A DNA stretch of 63,153 nt, from the NCBI GenBank assembly GCA_026391315.1, contig JAPLDT010000095.1, forward strand, positions 1 to 63,153. The letters are read 5' to 3'. Below, one piece after another: positions 31,990 through 41,513 of this stretch (position 1 is its first letter; the number at the start of each line of letters is the position of its first letter). The DNA is from Bacteroidia bacterium (GTDB taxonomy: Bacteria > Bacteroidota > Bacteroidia > Bacteroidales > Prolixibacteraceae). The notes under the pieces were generated by a model. That model did no database searches. It had not been told where the DNA came from and saw only the letters and a list, made by a program, of their open reading frames with translations. A program made the translations under genes and the position numbers.

Positions 31990-32099
31990 CGGTCGAAATT
32001 GGTTTAGCAAATTTTACTTTTAAAGATATCTAAAAATTAGATGGAAAAGTATTGGCAATCAATTAGCCGGTGCCAGCCGAGAGATCTGCTGTAGTACCA

Positions 32100-32326
32100 C
32101 CCTTCCAAAACCTTATTACCTTATTCCGGGTGCCAACAGCAAAATCATATCCGGATTAGTTGCAAAGTGATATCTCAAATAAGGTAATAAGGTTAATTTC
32201 AATCAATTATCTGCTTTCTACTAAGGTTACCTCAAAAAAATAAGGTTAACAAACCCAAAATTCTATCATCGGCACAACCCCCATTCTGTTAATTCTTTAA
32301 TCCTGAAAATCCTGATTCAGACAATT
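32100..32326. repeat. Inverted second copy of the CTACTAAGGTT element
   Basis: 32140-32200 (GCAAAATCATATCCGGATTA and on to AAGGTAATAAGG) is the reverse complement of 12365-12415. TTTCTACTAAGGTT follows at about 32208-32231, and the 45-bp TTCAGACAATT repeat closes it at 32282-32326. A left-hand terminal repeat is not evident. The remaining gap 32011-32099 shows nothing. Confidence 0.65.
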
Positions 32327-32357
32327 TTGTTATTTTTACAAGATTCAAACTACTACC

Positions 32358-33410
32358 ATGCAAAAACTAACTATCTTACTGATCGTCTCTTCCCTTCTGT
32401 TTTCTAATGCGAATGCACAAAGCGGAACACAAAACCAGAAATCTGCCGGGCAGCAATCGGCCGCCACCTCCCCCAAAAACAGCGGTCCGGCTCCCGATTA
32501 CAGCGATCTGAACTGTTGGGCGGCTTCTCCATACAAAGAGGACACCAGCGACAAGATTCCCGATTTTCTGAAAAATGAGACCAGAGAGGCACGTGCCGAT
32601 GTTTTTTTCATCCATCCGACCTCTTACTTTGGCGAAAAAAAAGGCTCTCCCTGGAATGCCGATTTGCGGGATACCACCGTCAACAACAATACCGATAACC
32701 TGTCGATCAGGCTTCAGACTTCCGTTTTCAATGGCAGTTGCCGGGTTTTCGCGCCCCGCTACCGGCAGGGCAACATGGAGGCCTTTTATGTATTCAATAC
32801 ACCGGAAGCCAAAGCGGCGTTCGACCTGGCCTACAGCGACGTGAAAAAGGCATTCCAGTATTACCTGAAACATGATAACAAAAAACGTCCGATCATCATT
32901 GCTTCCCACAGTCAGGGAACGCTGCATGCCATCCGGTTGCTGCAGGAGTTTTTCGATGGAAAGCCCCTGCAAAAAAGGTTGGTTTGTGCCTATATTATTG
33001 GCTATCAAATAAAGAAAGATGCCTTTAAAAAACTCCCGGTAGGAGAACGAGCCAACCAGACCGGCTGTTTCGTTGGATGGCGCACCTTCGCCAAAGGGGA
33101 GATACCGAAAGGGGCCGTCGCTGAAAACGGGAATTCCGTTTGTGTCAATCCGCTGACATGGACCACCTCCGAAGCTTGGGCCTCTGCCGATCTTCACCTG
33201 GGGATCATGAACAATTTTGAGACCATCGTACCGCATACGGTAAGCGCCAGTATTGAGCCTACCGCCAAAATTCTCTGGATAGATACCCAAGTGGTTCTGG
33301 ATGAGAAGAAGAGCAAAATGACCAACTACCACAGGTGGGATTACAACCTTTTCTGGATGAACATCCGGCAAAACGTGAAGGATAGAATCGATGCGTATCT
33401 TTTGAAATAA
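32358..33410 (+). CDS. DUF3089 exported alpha/beta-hydrolase-like protein
   Basis: A 350-residue protein with a Sec signal peptide (LTILLIVSSLLFSNANA). The mature part fits DUF3089: FFIHPTSYF (about 80-88), YRQGNMEAFY (about 137), and the nucleophile elbow ASHSQGT with the probable catalytic Ser near residue 184. A His/Asp pair near the C-terminus is expected, but I cannot fix it by eye. The likely activity is an esterase or lipase-type hydrolase in the periplasm; substrate unknown. It converges with the transaldolase-like gene across 33 bp. Confidence 0.8.
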   Translation: MQKLTILLIVSSLLFSNANAQSGTQNQKSAGQQSAATSPKNSGPAPDYSDLNCWAASPYKEDTSDKIPDFLKNETREARADVFFIHPTSYFGEKKGSPWNADLRDTTVNNNTDNLSIRLQTSVFNGSCRVFAPRYRQGNMEAFYVFNTPEAKAAFDLAYSDVKKAFQYYLKHDNKKRPIIIASHSQGTLHAIRLLQEFFDGKPLQKRLVCAYIIGYQIKKDAFKKLPVGERANQTGCFVGWRTFAKGEIPKGAVAENGNSVCVNPLTWTTSEAWASADLHLGIMNNFETIVPHTVSASIEPTAKILWIDTQVVLDEKKSKMTNYHRWDYNLFWMNIRQNVKDRIDAYLLK

Positions 33411-33443
33411 TTCTACAAAGATGAGTGCCCGCTCAATTCAGAA

Positions 33444-34661
33444 TCAGCCGATAATACTCCTGATCCGTTGATCGAGCATCTCCTGATCTGCAGTAAATGA
33501 GGCCAGCCCAGCCAGTGTCAGCAATGTGTCAGGTGCAATTTTGCCTTCGCTTATCTTTTTCTCCCATCTTGAGTGGAGAGGGATCTTCCCGTCAGAAGTT
33601 ATAAAACCTTTCTCCTCATTTGTCAATGAAGGGAACATGTCTCCACAGCCTTCCTCTTGCGCAATATGAATCAGTTCAGATCCGGTGGCAGGAACTTTTG
33701 ACGAAAGTCTATCTGCCAGTTGAAGAACCTTGTCATCTACCTCCCAGAATTTTTCGATATGGGCACCATTGGCCGATTCATAAAGGCTTACCTCGTAGTT
33801 TTCATGCATTCTGGATGTGAAATTCCCGGAAAGGGTTTTGCGACCAGCGGCAGCCACCCTCGGAGGCATCGTAAAGACATCGGTACCGGCAAGCAGTTCC
33901 AGCTGAGTGTAACTGCGCAGACTAGCCGCGATCAATTTTGTCTGCCATGGATTCTTGGCCGACAAGGCGGTGACCCAATTCTGGGAAGCAATCACAGCCA
34001 TTTCCCCTGCTCCTGAACCATCCCCTAAATTGTTGTTGATCAGGTATGCTCCTACACGTCCGAGAAATACATTCAGATAATCGGGCCTGGCAACCCTGGT
34101 GACGATTACATTTTCCCTCGCACTGAATTCGAGCGTAAAATTTATCCTGACACCCGAATCTTTCAATCGCCTGGCGCCCAGCAGTCCATCTGCCGTATAA
34201 GGAACCTTCACAATAAACTGATCAGGGCAAATTTTGTGGTACCTTTTCCCGAAATATTCAATGGCCTTGATATCGTAAGCCGTATCCGTATGAAGTTCCA
34301 CGCTTACGAACCCGCCAAACTTTTTTGCCAGCCTCAGGCCATGCCGCGCGTTGAGGATGAAGGCAATTTCTTTCACCTGCTCATCTGCAGGCAGACCTTT
34401 GACAATGCTCTTTGCTTCTGAGATGAAACTGTCGTAAGCGCCTTTCTGGATCTCATTGTTGAGGAGGGTATTGTTTGTCGTAAGCGCGCTCATCTCTGCC
34501 GACCAGTTGGCCTCAGCTTCATCCATGTCACCTGTGTCGAGCCAAAGCTCTGTTCCGGCATTGAGGAGCGATTCCCAAAAACGATCCTTGATCCCGTGTA
34601 CCGGTTTCTCACTGATATTTTTCTGCACAAAATCGTTGATTTTTGAAGTAAGATCTGCCAT
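33444..34661 (-). CDS. Transaldolase-family protein
   Basis: A 405-residue protein started at the ATG at 34661 (MADLTSKIND); the upstream extension is repeat-derived. It has the transaldolase TIM-barrel features: ELWLDTGDMDEAEANW near the N-terminus and the Schiff-base Lys in FIVKVPYTADGLLGARRL (about 155-160). INFTLEFSARE and the FLGRVGAYL strand follow. It is longer than TalB (about 317), with an extra C-terminal part, as in transaldolase-like proteins of uncertain substrate. It is cytoplasmic. It may be a true pentose phosphate transaldolase or a fructose-6-phosphate aldolase-like enzyme. Confidence 0.75.
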   Translation of the reverse strand: MADLTSKINDFVQKNISEKPVHGIKDRFWESLLNAGTELWLDTGDMDEAEANWSAEMSALTTNNTLLNNEIQKGAYDSFISEAKSIVKGLPADEQVKEIAFILNARHGLRLAKKFGGFVSVELHTDTAYDIKAIEYFGKRYHKICPDQFIVKVPYTADGLLGARRLKDSGVRINFTLEFSARENVIVTRVARPDYLNVFLGRVGAYLINNNLGDGSGAGEMAVIASQNWVTALSAKNPWQTKLIAASLRSYTQLELLAGTDVFTMPPRVAAAGRKTLSGNFTSRMHENYEVSLYESANGAHIEKFWEVDDKVLQLADRLSSKVPATGSELIHIAQEEGCGDMFPSLTNEEKGFITSDGKIPLHSRWEKKISEGKIAPDTLLTLAGLASFTADQEMLDQRIRSIIG

Positions 34662-34783
34662 AACTTTAGTTTTCGTAAAAGGAATGAAACAATGAACCAT
34701 ATAAATATACAGAAAAATTAATTTGAGTCTGTCTGCAGGTGCAATTTGCAAATCTTCAACAGCGGCTAGCTTCAGTCGGAGAT

Positions 34784-34888
34784 CCGCCATCGTACCTACG
34801 GCACTTCACCTCATCTGCGCACTCTCCCTCATGGGTTGAAACCCAAGGTTACAAGATCGGTCGTGCCGATGGCACTGGCAGATGGCGG
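34784..34888. repeat. CGTACCTACGGCAC / CGTGCCGATGGCAC element, copy 2
   Basis: Same ends and central ATGGGTTGAAACCCA as copy 1, with an extra outer pair CCGCCATC (34784-34791) and GATGGCGG (34881-34888). It lies between two divergent genes. The remaining gap 34889-35028 contains a TTCAGACAATT repeat at 34936-34984 and the leader of the next gene. Confidence 0.75.
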
Positions 34889-34935
34889 TAATAACTTGGC
34901 AACAAATATGTTTAAAATCCAAAAACTTTCACCGT

Positions 34936-34984
34936 CCTTAATTCTGCTAATTCTTTAATCCTGCTAATTCTGATTCAGACAATT
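34936..34984. repeat. Solo 45-bp TTAATTCTTTAATCCTG/CAGACAATT repeat
   Basis: A copy of the repeat that ends the 12219-12548 unit, located 45 bp upstream of the S9-like hydrolase start, so it may overlap the promoter region of that gene. Confidence 0.65.
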
Positions 34985-35028
34985 AATTTTAACTTTATGC
35001 TTCCTTCTTTTCCTAAAACTTATTCACT

Positions 35029-36105
35029 ATGAAAAAGATAGTTATCCTGTTCTTCCTGTTTCTTCCATACTTGTTATTTGCCCAAACCGAACAATCCCTG
35101 AAAGAGGAGGTATCCAAACTGAATGAATCGAATGTCGCACTGAACCATCGGCTGGATGCCCTTCAAAAGCAGGCCGACGACGCGCTATGGTTCGCCCGGT
35201 TGGGGGATGCGGCATTTATCGACAAAGTATTCATGGTAGGGCCGGGACCGGCTAAGGTCAAAAATCCTACTGCTATGGGGGCCACAAATCCTGTTAAGTT
35301 CTGGTCCTATGTTTTCATTCCGAAGAACATCGACCTCAACAAAAAATATCCACTGCTGGTGTTGCCGCATGGGGGCGTTCATGCCGATTTTACCACCTAC
35401 CACACCCACATTATCCGCGAACTGATGGCCCAGGGGTACATCGTGGTAGCGCCAGAATACCGCGGAAGTACAGGATATGGCAAGGCATTTTATGAGCAGA
35501 TCGATTACGGCGGACTCGAAAACGACGATTGCGATGCCAGCCGCAAGTATATGATCGAAAACTACGACTTTGTAGATGGAAACAGGGTGGGTATGATTGG
35601 CTGGAGCCATGGCGGAATGATCGCTCTGATGAGCATCTTCGCCAATCCGGGGGCTTACAAATGTGCTTTCGCAGGAGTTCCTGTCTCAGATTTGGTGGCT
35701 CGAATGGGTTATGCGACCGAGGAGTACCGTAAGGAATACTCAGCAAACTATCATCTGGGGAAAACAGCCCGTGAGGATATCAACGAGTACCGTAAACGTT
35801 CACCTGCCTGGAATGCGGAGAAACTGCAAACACCCCTGCTCATCCACTCCAACACCATCGACGATGATGTGAACGTTCTGGAGGTCGAACACCTGATCCA
35901 GGCGCTGAAAGCCGAAGGGAAAAAATTCGAATACGAAATCTTTAAAGAGGTACCGGGTGGACACTCCTTCGACAGAATCGACACAAAAACGGCCAAGGAG
36001 ATACGGGTTAAGATCTACAAGTTTCTGGCACAGTACCTTTCACCGCAGAAACCTATCAAAAACCTGCAGGAGATCAATAAGGCAGCATATTTGCCTGTAA
36101 AATAG
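35029..36105 (+). CDS. Exported S9-type (prolyl oligopeptidase-like) hydrolase
   Basis: A 358-residue protein with a signal peptide (MKKIVILFFLFLPYLLFAQ). It has the alpha/beta hydrolase fold of S9/dienelactone hydrolases: oxyanion region LLVLPHGGVHADF (about 109), nucleophile GWSHGGM (Ser near 193), Asp in NTIDDDVNVLE (about 280) and His in PGGHSFDR (about 312). It lacks the N-terminal beta-propeller of full S9 peptidases, so access is open and an esterase role is possible. A short coiled segment (EEVSKLNESNVALNHRLDAL) follows the signal. It ends 6 bp from the convergent aldo/keto reductase gene. Confidence 0.85.
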   Translation: MKKIVILFFLFLPYLLFAQTEQSLKEEVSKLNESNVALNHRLDALQKQADDALWFARLGDAAFIDKVFMVGPGPAKVKNPTAMGATNPVKFWSYVFIPKNIDLNKKYPLLVLPHGGVHADFTTYHTHIIRELMAQGYIVVAPEYRGSTGYGKAFYEQIDYGGLENDDCDASRKYMIENYDFVDGNRVGMIGWSHGGMIALMSIFANPGAYKCAFAGVPVSDLVARMGYATEEYRKEYSANYHLGKTAREDINEYRKRSPAWNAEKLQTPLLIHSNTIDDDVNVLEVEHLIQALKAEGKKFEYEIFKEVPGGHSFDRIDTKTAKEIRVKIYKFLAQYLSPQKPIKNLQEINKAAYLPVK

Positions 36106-36111
36106 CGCTAT

Positions 36112-37131
36112 TTACGATTCCTTCTTTTTGAAATACTCCACTTTGCCCGTCAGTGCAATGTTTTTGACTTTCTCAATCAGGGTTGCCTTTTGTTCCTCTG
36201 TCATTTTGGAAAAGGAACGTGCCAGTCCGATTTTTTCGCGCATGAAGGCGGCGTTTTCATTTCCTGAAATTAAGACTGTAACCGGCAGCGACCAGACAAA
36301 ATGCATCGCCTCCTGAATGCTCAGGTAGTTGGGAATAACCGGATCATCAGATGTCCAGCCGGCTTGTTCCTTCTTGGCGAAGAACCTGCCGTCGGCCAGC
36401 GATTTGATGGCAAGTATTCCCATGTTCCGCTCCAATGCCTTGGGCATAATGTTGTGGGTAAAGCTGAAATAGGATTGATCCAATACATTCACCGGCATCA
36501 AAACTGTATCGAAAATGTTACTCTCTTTCGTTCTTTCCAGCATTCGTGCATGGGCAAACGGATTCTGGTGACCGGTAAAACCCATGAACCTGATTTTACC
36601 CTCCTCTTTGGCCTTCAGTAAAACATCCAGTACCCCAAGCTGAATCCGGCTGTCGACATCATCAGGTGTTGAAATGGCATGAACCTGAAACAAATCGAGG
36701 TGATCAGTTTTTAGTCTGCGTAAGGTTCCTTCCAGGTGTTCCCTGACGGTTTTGGCATCCCTTCCTGTCGATTTACTCATCAGGAATATCAGGTCGCGGT
36801 AATTTGGGGTCAGGTATTTCCCATAGCGCGTTTCGCTGGTTCCATTGCCGTAACTTTCTGCGGTATCAAAAAACCTGACTCCCCCTTCCAGCGCCGCTTC
36901 AACGACCTCCTGGGCATCGCGTTCAGTAGTCCAGCCAACATGGTAACCTCCGGTACCCAGCATGGTCACAAATTCATTGGTCCGACCCAGTTTTCGTTTT
37001 GGAAGTATCTCTCCCAGACGGTCACTCTCATTTTTTTCTGCCAACGCAATTCCTGCGAAGGAAGTTCCGGCTAAAGTAAGACCTGCAGTTACACCTGCAA
37101 TTGATTTTATAAATATTCTTCTGTCTGCCAT
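36112..37131 (-). CDS. Tat-exported aldo/keto reductase
   Basis: A 339-residue protein from the ATG at 37131 (MADRRIFIKSIAG). The in-frame extension to 37266 is made of TTTGAAGGG repeats and is rejected. It has a Tat-type twin Arg followed by a hydrophobic stretch ending AGIALA, and the aldo/keto reductase barrel with Asp and Tyr in FFDTAESYGNG, Lys in LMSKSTG and His in FQVHAIS. NADPH-linked reduction of a carbonyl or sugar is expected; periplasmic location is inferred. It is not joined to an operon. Confidence 0.8.
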   Translation of the reverse strand: MADRRIFIKSIAGVTAGLTLAGTSFAGIALAEKNESDRLGEILPKRKLGRTNEFVTMLGTGGYHVGWTTERDAQEVVEAALEGGVRFFDTAESYGNGTSETRYGKYLTPNYRDLIFLMSKSTGRDAKTVREHLEGTLRRLKTDHLDLFQVHAISTPDDVDSRIQLGVLDVLLKAKEEGKIRFMGFTGHQNPFAHARMLERTKESNIFDTVLMPVNVLDQSYFSFTHNIMPKALERNMGILAIKSLADGRFFAKKEQAGWTSDDPVIPNYLSIQEAMHFVWSLPVTVLISGNENAAFMREKIGLARSFSKMTEEQKATLIEKVKNIALTGKVEYFKKKES

Positions 37132-37170
37132 AACTTTATAGATTTGTTTGTGAATGAATGAGGGATTATA

Positions 37171-37205
37171 ATGTTTGAAGGGTTTGAAGGGTTTGAAATG
37201 TTTTT
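37171..37205. repeat. TTTGAAGGG tandem repeat
   Basis: Two or more TTTGAAGGG units followed by TTTGAAATGTTTTTG. The same family occurs at about 6760-6850, 41525-41570, 41660-41705, 42630-42678 and 47456-47553. It is a low-complexity intergenic repeat. Confidence 0.6.
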
Positions 37206-37354
37206 GGGTTTTTAAGAGCTTTAATTCCGCTTTCTGGAAATACAAAATTAATAATTTGAAGATCAAATGATGCTCCCGGGCAAAAGACTGGGTAGCGAAT
37301 TCCTCGAATGAGGTATCCTTTTTTTGAATTTATTAGTACTACTAAATTCAAAGG

Positions 37355-37385
37355 TTGCATAATTGAGGATTACGACTTATATTTG
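37355..37385 (+). promoter_or_regulatory. Predicted promoter of the ABC transporter operon
   Basis: TTG (37355-37357), 20 bp, TATATTTG (37378-37385), matching the Bacteroidota -33/-7 consensus exactly. The predicted start is near 37392, about 28 nt before the ATG at 37420. Confidence 0.6.
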
Positions 37386-37419
37386 TTTTACTGCAATTAC
37401 CCTTAATACCTAACCAGCC

Positions 37420-38199
37420 ATGGACCATCAAACGATTGTCAGGATTCACAACCTTCAGAAAAAATACGGAAAAAAAGAGGTACTGAAAGGAATCAACCTG
37501 GAGATCAGCTCCGGACAAATTATCGGATACATTGGTCCCAACGGGGCCGGTAAATCAACTACCGTGAAGATCCTCTGCGGATTGATCACAGATTTTGGCG
37601 GAGAGATAGAAATTTTCGGCCAGGAGCTGAGAAACCACATCCTTGAAATCAAGAAACAGGTAGGCTATATTCCTGAAAATGCGGTTTTGTACGAATCGCT
37701 AACCGCGATGGAATTCATGGAGTTTATCGGAGAAATGCGTGGCCTCGACAGGGAGCAGACACGAAGCAAGGCAGAGGCATTGATGGCTATCTTCGAGATG
37801 AAATCCAACATCAACCAACGGATCTCCACCTTCTCGAAGGGGATGCGTCAGAAAGTGTTGATATGCTCAGGTCTGCTGCACAACCCCGATCTGATCTTCA
37901 TGGATGAGCCACTCTCCGGCCTGGATGCCAATTCCGTGATTATGGTCAAAGAGATGTTGATCCACCTCGCCCGCGAAGGTAAAACGATCTTTTACAGCTC
38001 CCACCTGATGGATGTGGTGGAAAAAATATCGGACCGTATCATCCTGATCGATCAGGGTATGGTAATTGCCGACGGATCCTTTGCCGAACTCAACAAACTC
38101 TCCAACGACGCCAACCTTGAAAAGATGTTCACCCGTCTCACAGGGAACACGAACCACGAAGAGAAGGCTGAGGCTTTTATCAACGCGTTTGAAAAGTAA
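37420..38199 (+). CDS. ABC transporter ATP-binding protein
   Basis: A 259-residue nucleotide-binding subunit. Walker A is GPNGAGKST (39-47), the signature region is STFSKGMRQ (about 133-141), and Walker B is DLIFMDEPLSGLD (about 157-169). A switch His follows in FYSSHLMDV. The sequence is of the CcmA/ABC-2 exporter type. The 5-bp spacing to the downstream permease indicates a two-gene operon exporting an unknown substrate across the cytoplasmic membrane. Confidence 0.92.
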   Translation: MDHQTIVRIHNLQKKYGKKEVLKGINLEISSGQIIGYIGPNGAGKSTTVKILCGLITDFGGEIEIFGQELRNHILEIKKQVGYIPENAVLYESLTAMEFMEFIGEMRGLDREQTRSKAEALMAIFEMKSNINQRISTFSKGMRQKVLICSGLLHNPDLIFMDEPLSGLDANSVIMVKEMLIHLAREGKTIFYSSHLMDVVEKISDRIILIDQGMVIADGSFAELNKLSNDANLEKMFTRLTGNTNHEEKAEAFINAFEK

Positions 38200-38204
38200 C
38201 TGCC

Positions 38205-39875
38205 ATGATCCGTTTTATCCTTTTGCTTTTTAAACCGTTCAGGAGGTTCATCGAAAAGATGGGTGCAGACTATAATCAGTTCACACGGATCCTCGAACTG
38301 AAGCTAACGCTCGACAATCGCAGGGTGAAGGGTCTGACCAAAAAACCTCAGAACGATCAGCAAAACATGCTGGTGAAACAATCGCTGACGCAGATTTTTT
38401 TTGGTAGCTTCTTCGGAATATTTCTGATATTGGTTAAATTGCCTTTCACCTTTTTCTATTTCTCTCACACCTTTTTGATGGTCATGATGGCCATGACCAT
38501 CATCTCCGAATTCACCACTGTCCTGTTCGATACAACAGAAAATGTGATTATACAGCCATTGCCAATTAAAGGTAATACCATCAACCTAGCCAGAAATGCG
38601 CATGTATTTATCTACCTGACCCTGATGGCTTTTAACCTTTCCGTGGTTTCCATTGTTATTGCGATGGTAAAGTTTGGATTCGTTGCAGGACTGATATTTG
38701 TCTTTACCATCTTCCTTAATGTTTTGTTCACGTTGTTTCTGGCCAACATACTATATCTCGGCATATTGCAGCTAGCCAGTGGTGAACAGCTCAAAAACCT
38801 GCTGATGTATTTTCAGATAGTCGTAGCCATTCTCTTTATGGCAGGCTACCAGTTCGGTATGGGGATGGTCGACAAGAGCAATATCATGAACATGGTGCTG
38901 CCTGTAAATTGGTACACTTTTCTGGTTCCTCCTGCTTTCTTTTCGGGTTTCATCGAAGGGTTATCGTCGACAAATTTTGATCCAAACCACCTGATTTTTA
39001 TTGCCGAAGCGCTGTTTGTTCCTTTTGCAGCCATCTATCTTACCGGTAAATACCTCACCCCGCTCTTCAATCAGAAATTAATGGATCTGGAACAGGGTGA
39101 CCGCAATGCGAAAGTAAAAATTGAAACTTCGCACATAAGCCTGTGGTACAGACTTATGGCGATGATATTTGTGCATGACAAAGATGAAAAAGCATCCTTT
39201 CATCTGATGTGGAAAATGACGGGACGTGAAAGGTTGTTCAAGCAAACCATTCTCCCCTCCTTCGGTTACATCATCATCATGATCCTGGTACCCTTCTTTA
39301 GCAAACCGGACCGGATCAATAAAATGGCAGAAAGCGACCAATACCTTTTTATTCTGTATGCCTTCATGTTTATTGGCGTCACACTTCCGGCTGCTTTGCT
39401 CATAGGAGGGAATAAGCATACAGCCTGGATTTTCAAATCACTGCCGATGCAATCACCTGCAGGATTCTTTAAAGGAACCATCAAAGCCGCTTTTGCAAAG
39501 TTCTTTATCCCTTTTTATTGTCTGTTGGCCATTGGTGTCTGCTCCTTCCGGGGAATCAAGGTGCTGCCTGATATATTCATTGCCTTTCTTGTCATCTATT
39601 TGTCTTCGTTACTGATCTATTATTTTCAGAACCCTGTTTTTCCGTTTGCTTCTGAGAAATCAGCGACCCAGGCGGGAGGTACAATCTTCAAGATATTTGG
39701 AATATTTGCCCTGGCAGCAGCATTTGGCTTTCTTCACAAATTTCTGCTGCACTGGCACGATTACTCAAATCTCCTGCTGATCCCCTTTTACGGAGGCATC
39801 ATCTGGTATATCAACAGGATTTTGGTCTACAAGCAGATTACCTGGCGGCGGGTGGACCGGGTGAATACCTATTAG
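38205..39875 (+). CDS. ABC-2-type exporter membrane protein
   Basis: A 556-residue protein with about ten to twelve hydrophobic segments in two blocks (about 70-260 and 345-540), separated by a charged loop (about 290-340). It partners with the ATPase just upstream. It belongs to large two-block permeases of Bacteroidota, for which substrate cannot be told from sequence. The N-terminal part (LFKPFRRFIEKMGADYNQF) is soluble. It probably forms a dimer or a single two-block pore with two ATPase copies. A repeat element follows. Confidence 0.8.
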   Translation: MIRFILLLFKPFRRFIEKMGADYNQFTRILELKLTLDNRRVKGLTKKPQNDQQNMLVKQSLTQIFFGSFFGIFLILVKLPFTFFYFSHTFLMVMMAMTIISEFTTVLFDTTENVIIQPLPIKGNTINLARNAHVFIYLTLMAFNLSVVSIVIAMVKFGFVAGLIFVFTIFLNVLFTLFLANILYLGILQLASGEQLKNLLMYFQIVVAILFMAGYQFGMGMVDKSNIMNMVLPVNWYTFLVPPAFFSGFIEGLSSTNFDPNHLIFIAEALFVPFAAIYLTGKYLTPLFNQKLMDLEQGDRNAKVKIETSHISLWYRLMAMIFVHDKDEKASFHLMWKMTGRERLFKQTILPSFGYIIIMILVPFFSKPDRINKMAESDQYLFILYAFMFIGVTLPAALLIGGNKHTAWIFKSLPMQSPAGFFKGTIKAAFAKFFIPFYCLLAIGVCSFRGIKVLPDIFIAFLVIYLSSLLIYYFQNPVFPFASEKSATQAGGTIFKIFGIFALAAAFGFLHKFLLHWHDYSNLLLIPFYGGIIWYINRILVYKQITWRRVDRVNTY

Positions 39876-39952
39876 ATCGCAGCGAAAAACTGCAAATTGA
39901 TCAAAAGGCATGTATAGATCTAGTCTTCCGGATAAGGTTGGTGAGTTTCTCT

Positions 39953-40041
39953 CGTACCTACGGCACTTTGAATCATTCGTACTTTATTCCCCATGGGTTG
40001 AAACCCAATGGTTACAAGATCGGTCGTGCCCATGGCACTGG
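39953..40041. repeat. CGTACCTACGGCAC / CGTGCCCATGGCAC element, copy 3
   Basis: Same layout as the copies at 30008 and 34784, with the central CCATGGGTTGAAACCCA almost intact. It lies at the 3' side of the ABC operon, facing the selenium cluster end. 40042-40162 adds only a CCGTGTAATTTGTGTAATCAG-type repeat. Confidence 0.75.
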
Positions 40042-40162
40042 AAAATGATTTGCTAAACAGAAAAAATTGGTTCTCAAATCCGATAATAAAAACCCTAAAT
40101 TTTATTATCTCCATTTATATCGTGAAATCCGTGTAATTTGTGTAATCAGTAGTTGGATAGGG

Positions 40163-40408
40163 TCATTTGTGTCCATTTGTGTAATTTGTGGTAGGGATTC
40201 TTTGTGTAATCATGCCACTCTCCATCGCAAATTCTTCCAGTTTATCAGCATTATCTTTGGTGGTCTCCAGGCACATCCCGCACTCTGTCGAATAAGGCTT
40301 TGGCACAGGTATCACCTTAACAGGAAAGCTGTTATCCATGCACCACTGCTCCGCCTTAATCACTTGACGGATATTCTGAAACAGCACTATTTCCCTATTT
40401 TCCGACAT
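40163..40408 (-). CDS. DUF3343 protein, probable selenium/sulfur carrier-like
   Basis: An 81-residue protein that matches DUF3343: an N-terminal [13 protein letters not shown] (about 10-22) and the Cys pair ECGMCLE at 43-46. The family occurs with selenium-metabolism genes, and its Cys pair is thought to take part in selenium or sulfur transfer. It overlaps the end of the desulfurase-like gene by 14 bp, so the two are coupled. The last ten residues ([10 protein letters not shown]) and the stop are encoded by a TACCACAAAT-type intergenic repeat, so the C-terminus has been altered or extended by repeat DNA. Confidence 0.8.
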   Translation of the reverse strand: MSENREIVLFQNIRQVIKAEQWCMDNSFPVKVIPVPKPYSTECGMCLETTKDNADKLEEFAMESGMITQRIPTTNYTNGHK

Positions 40409-41513
40409 CGTGGATCGCTTTGGCCAGATAGTTCAACTCTTCAGGCGTATGATAGGGAGACAACGAAAAACGGCAATCCCCGGTAGGGAACGAGCCCAGA
40501 TGTCGGTGTGCAAGGGGTGCGCAATGAAGTCCGGCCCTGGATTCGATGCCAAACTCCTCATAAAATCTCAGCGCTAGTTCAGAGGAACTCAGGGAGTTGT
40601 GCACCACCGAAAATAGCTTTCCCTGATGCCCGAAATCTGCCGCACAGCGGACTTTGAAATTCGAATTCCGCTTCACCTCTTGCAGCAAAGCCGCGAAATC
40701 GTCCCTCGAATGTTGTGCAACAGGCCTGTTCTTCAATGCGGCATTTAATCCGTGGATACCAGTGATGTTGGGCGTTCCGGCCTCGAAGCGGTCGGGTACG
40801 AAGGAGGGCATCAAGAACGAATCGGATCCGCTGCCAGTCCCGCCGTAAAGCAAAGGTTCCACCATTTCGGGGTACCGAATAAAGGCGCCTCCTGTTCCGG
40901 TAGGGCCAAGCAGTGATTTGTGGCCTGTGAAAGCCAGAAAGTCGATGCCCCATTCATCCACCATAACCGGATGGGAACCCAGCGACTGACTGGCATCCAC
41001 CAGCAGCGGGATCTCCCCGATGGCCTTTTTGATCTCTCCCGGCGACTGTGCCATGCCATTCACGTTGCTCATGTGGCAGATGGCCACCAGAATGGTGTTG
41101 TGACGCAGTTTTGAAGCAATTTTATCCACCAGGATGCGTCCGTCCGGCGCACTCTCCAGCAACTCCCATTCTATCAATCCCAACTGACGCAGGTGCTCCA
41201 AAGGCCGGGCAATTGCATTGTGTTCCATGGCAGAGGTCAGCACATGTCCTCCTTTTTGACAGATTCCCTGGATCATCAGGTTGAGCGCCGTGGTGGCATT
41301 GGCTGTCAGGATGATCTTTCCAGCCTCAGTAGAGCCCATTTTTGCAGCCAGTTGATCGCGGCACTCCTCCACCAGCCTGGTCGACTGCAGAATGCGCGGA
41401 TAGGCCGATCGCCCGTAGGTACCTCCCGTTTCGTTCAGGTGCCTGACCATCGCCTCAGCTACCGCCGCCGGCTTAGGAAAACTTGTTGCGCAATTATCGA
41501 AATATAAATTCAT
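40395..41513 (-). CDS. Cysteine desulfurase-like class V aminotransferase, selenium-linked
   Basis: A 372-residue PLP enzyme with an N-terminal [12 protein letters not shown], the PLP Lys199 in [15 protein letters not shown] and a catalytic Cys331 in [11 protein letters not shown]. It resembles the cysteine desulfurase-like group that is co-located with selD/yedF genes and differs from IscS/SufS in length. It probably frees selenium or sulfur from (seleno)cysteine for the cluster. It is cytoplasmic. The order on the minus strand is mnmH, yedF, this gene, DUF3343; it overlaps the last by 14 bp. Confidence 0.85.
   Translation of the reverse strand: MNLYFDNCATSFPKPAAVAEAMVRHLNETGGTYGRSAYPRILQSTRLVEECRDQLAAKMGSTEAGKIILTANATTALNLMIQGICQKGGHVLTSAMEHNAIARPLEHLRQLGLIEWELLESAPDGRILVDKIASKLRHNTILVAICHMSNVNGMAQSPGEIKKAIGEIPLLVDASQSLGSHPVMVDEWGIDFLAFTGHKSLLGPTGTGGAFIRYPEMVEPLLYGGTGSGSDSFLMPSFVPDRFEAGTPNITGIHGLNAALKNRPVAQHSRDDFAALLQEVKRNSNFKVRCAADFGHQGKLFSVVHNSLSSSELALRFYEEFGIESRAGLHCAPLAHRHLGSFPTGDCRFSLSPYHTPEELNYLAKAIHDVGK

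Noticed and set aside
32376-33371. 331-codon minus-strand ORF opposite the DUF3089 gene
   Set aside because: The plus-strand gene has a signal peptide and a nucleophile elbow; the other frame has no family features.
34662-34790. N-terminal extension of the transaldolase-like protein
   Set aside because: It lies in an intergenic repeat; the conserved protein begins with MADLTSKIND at 34661.
34862-34880. GGCACTGG text as a cobalamin riboswitch box
   Set aside because: It belongs to a repeat present in three copies and not upstream of cobalamin genes; no further riboswitch stems are seen.
37132-37266. N-terminal extension of the aldo/keto reductase
   Set aside because: It is made of TTTGAAGGG repeats, and the Tat-type signal begins at 37131.
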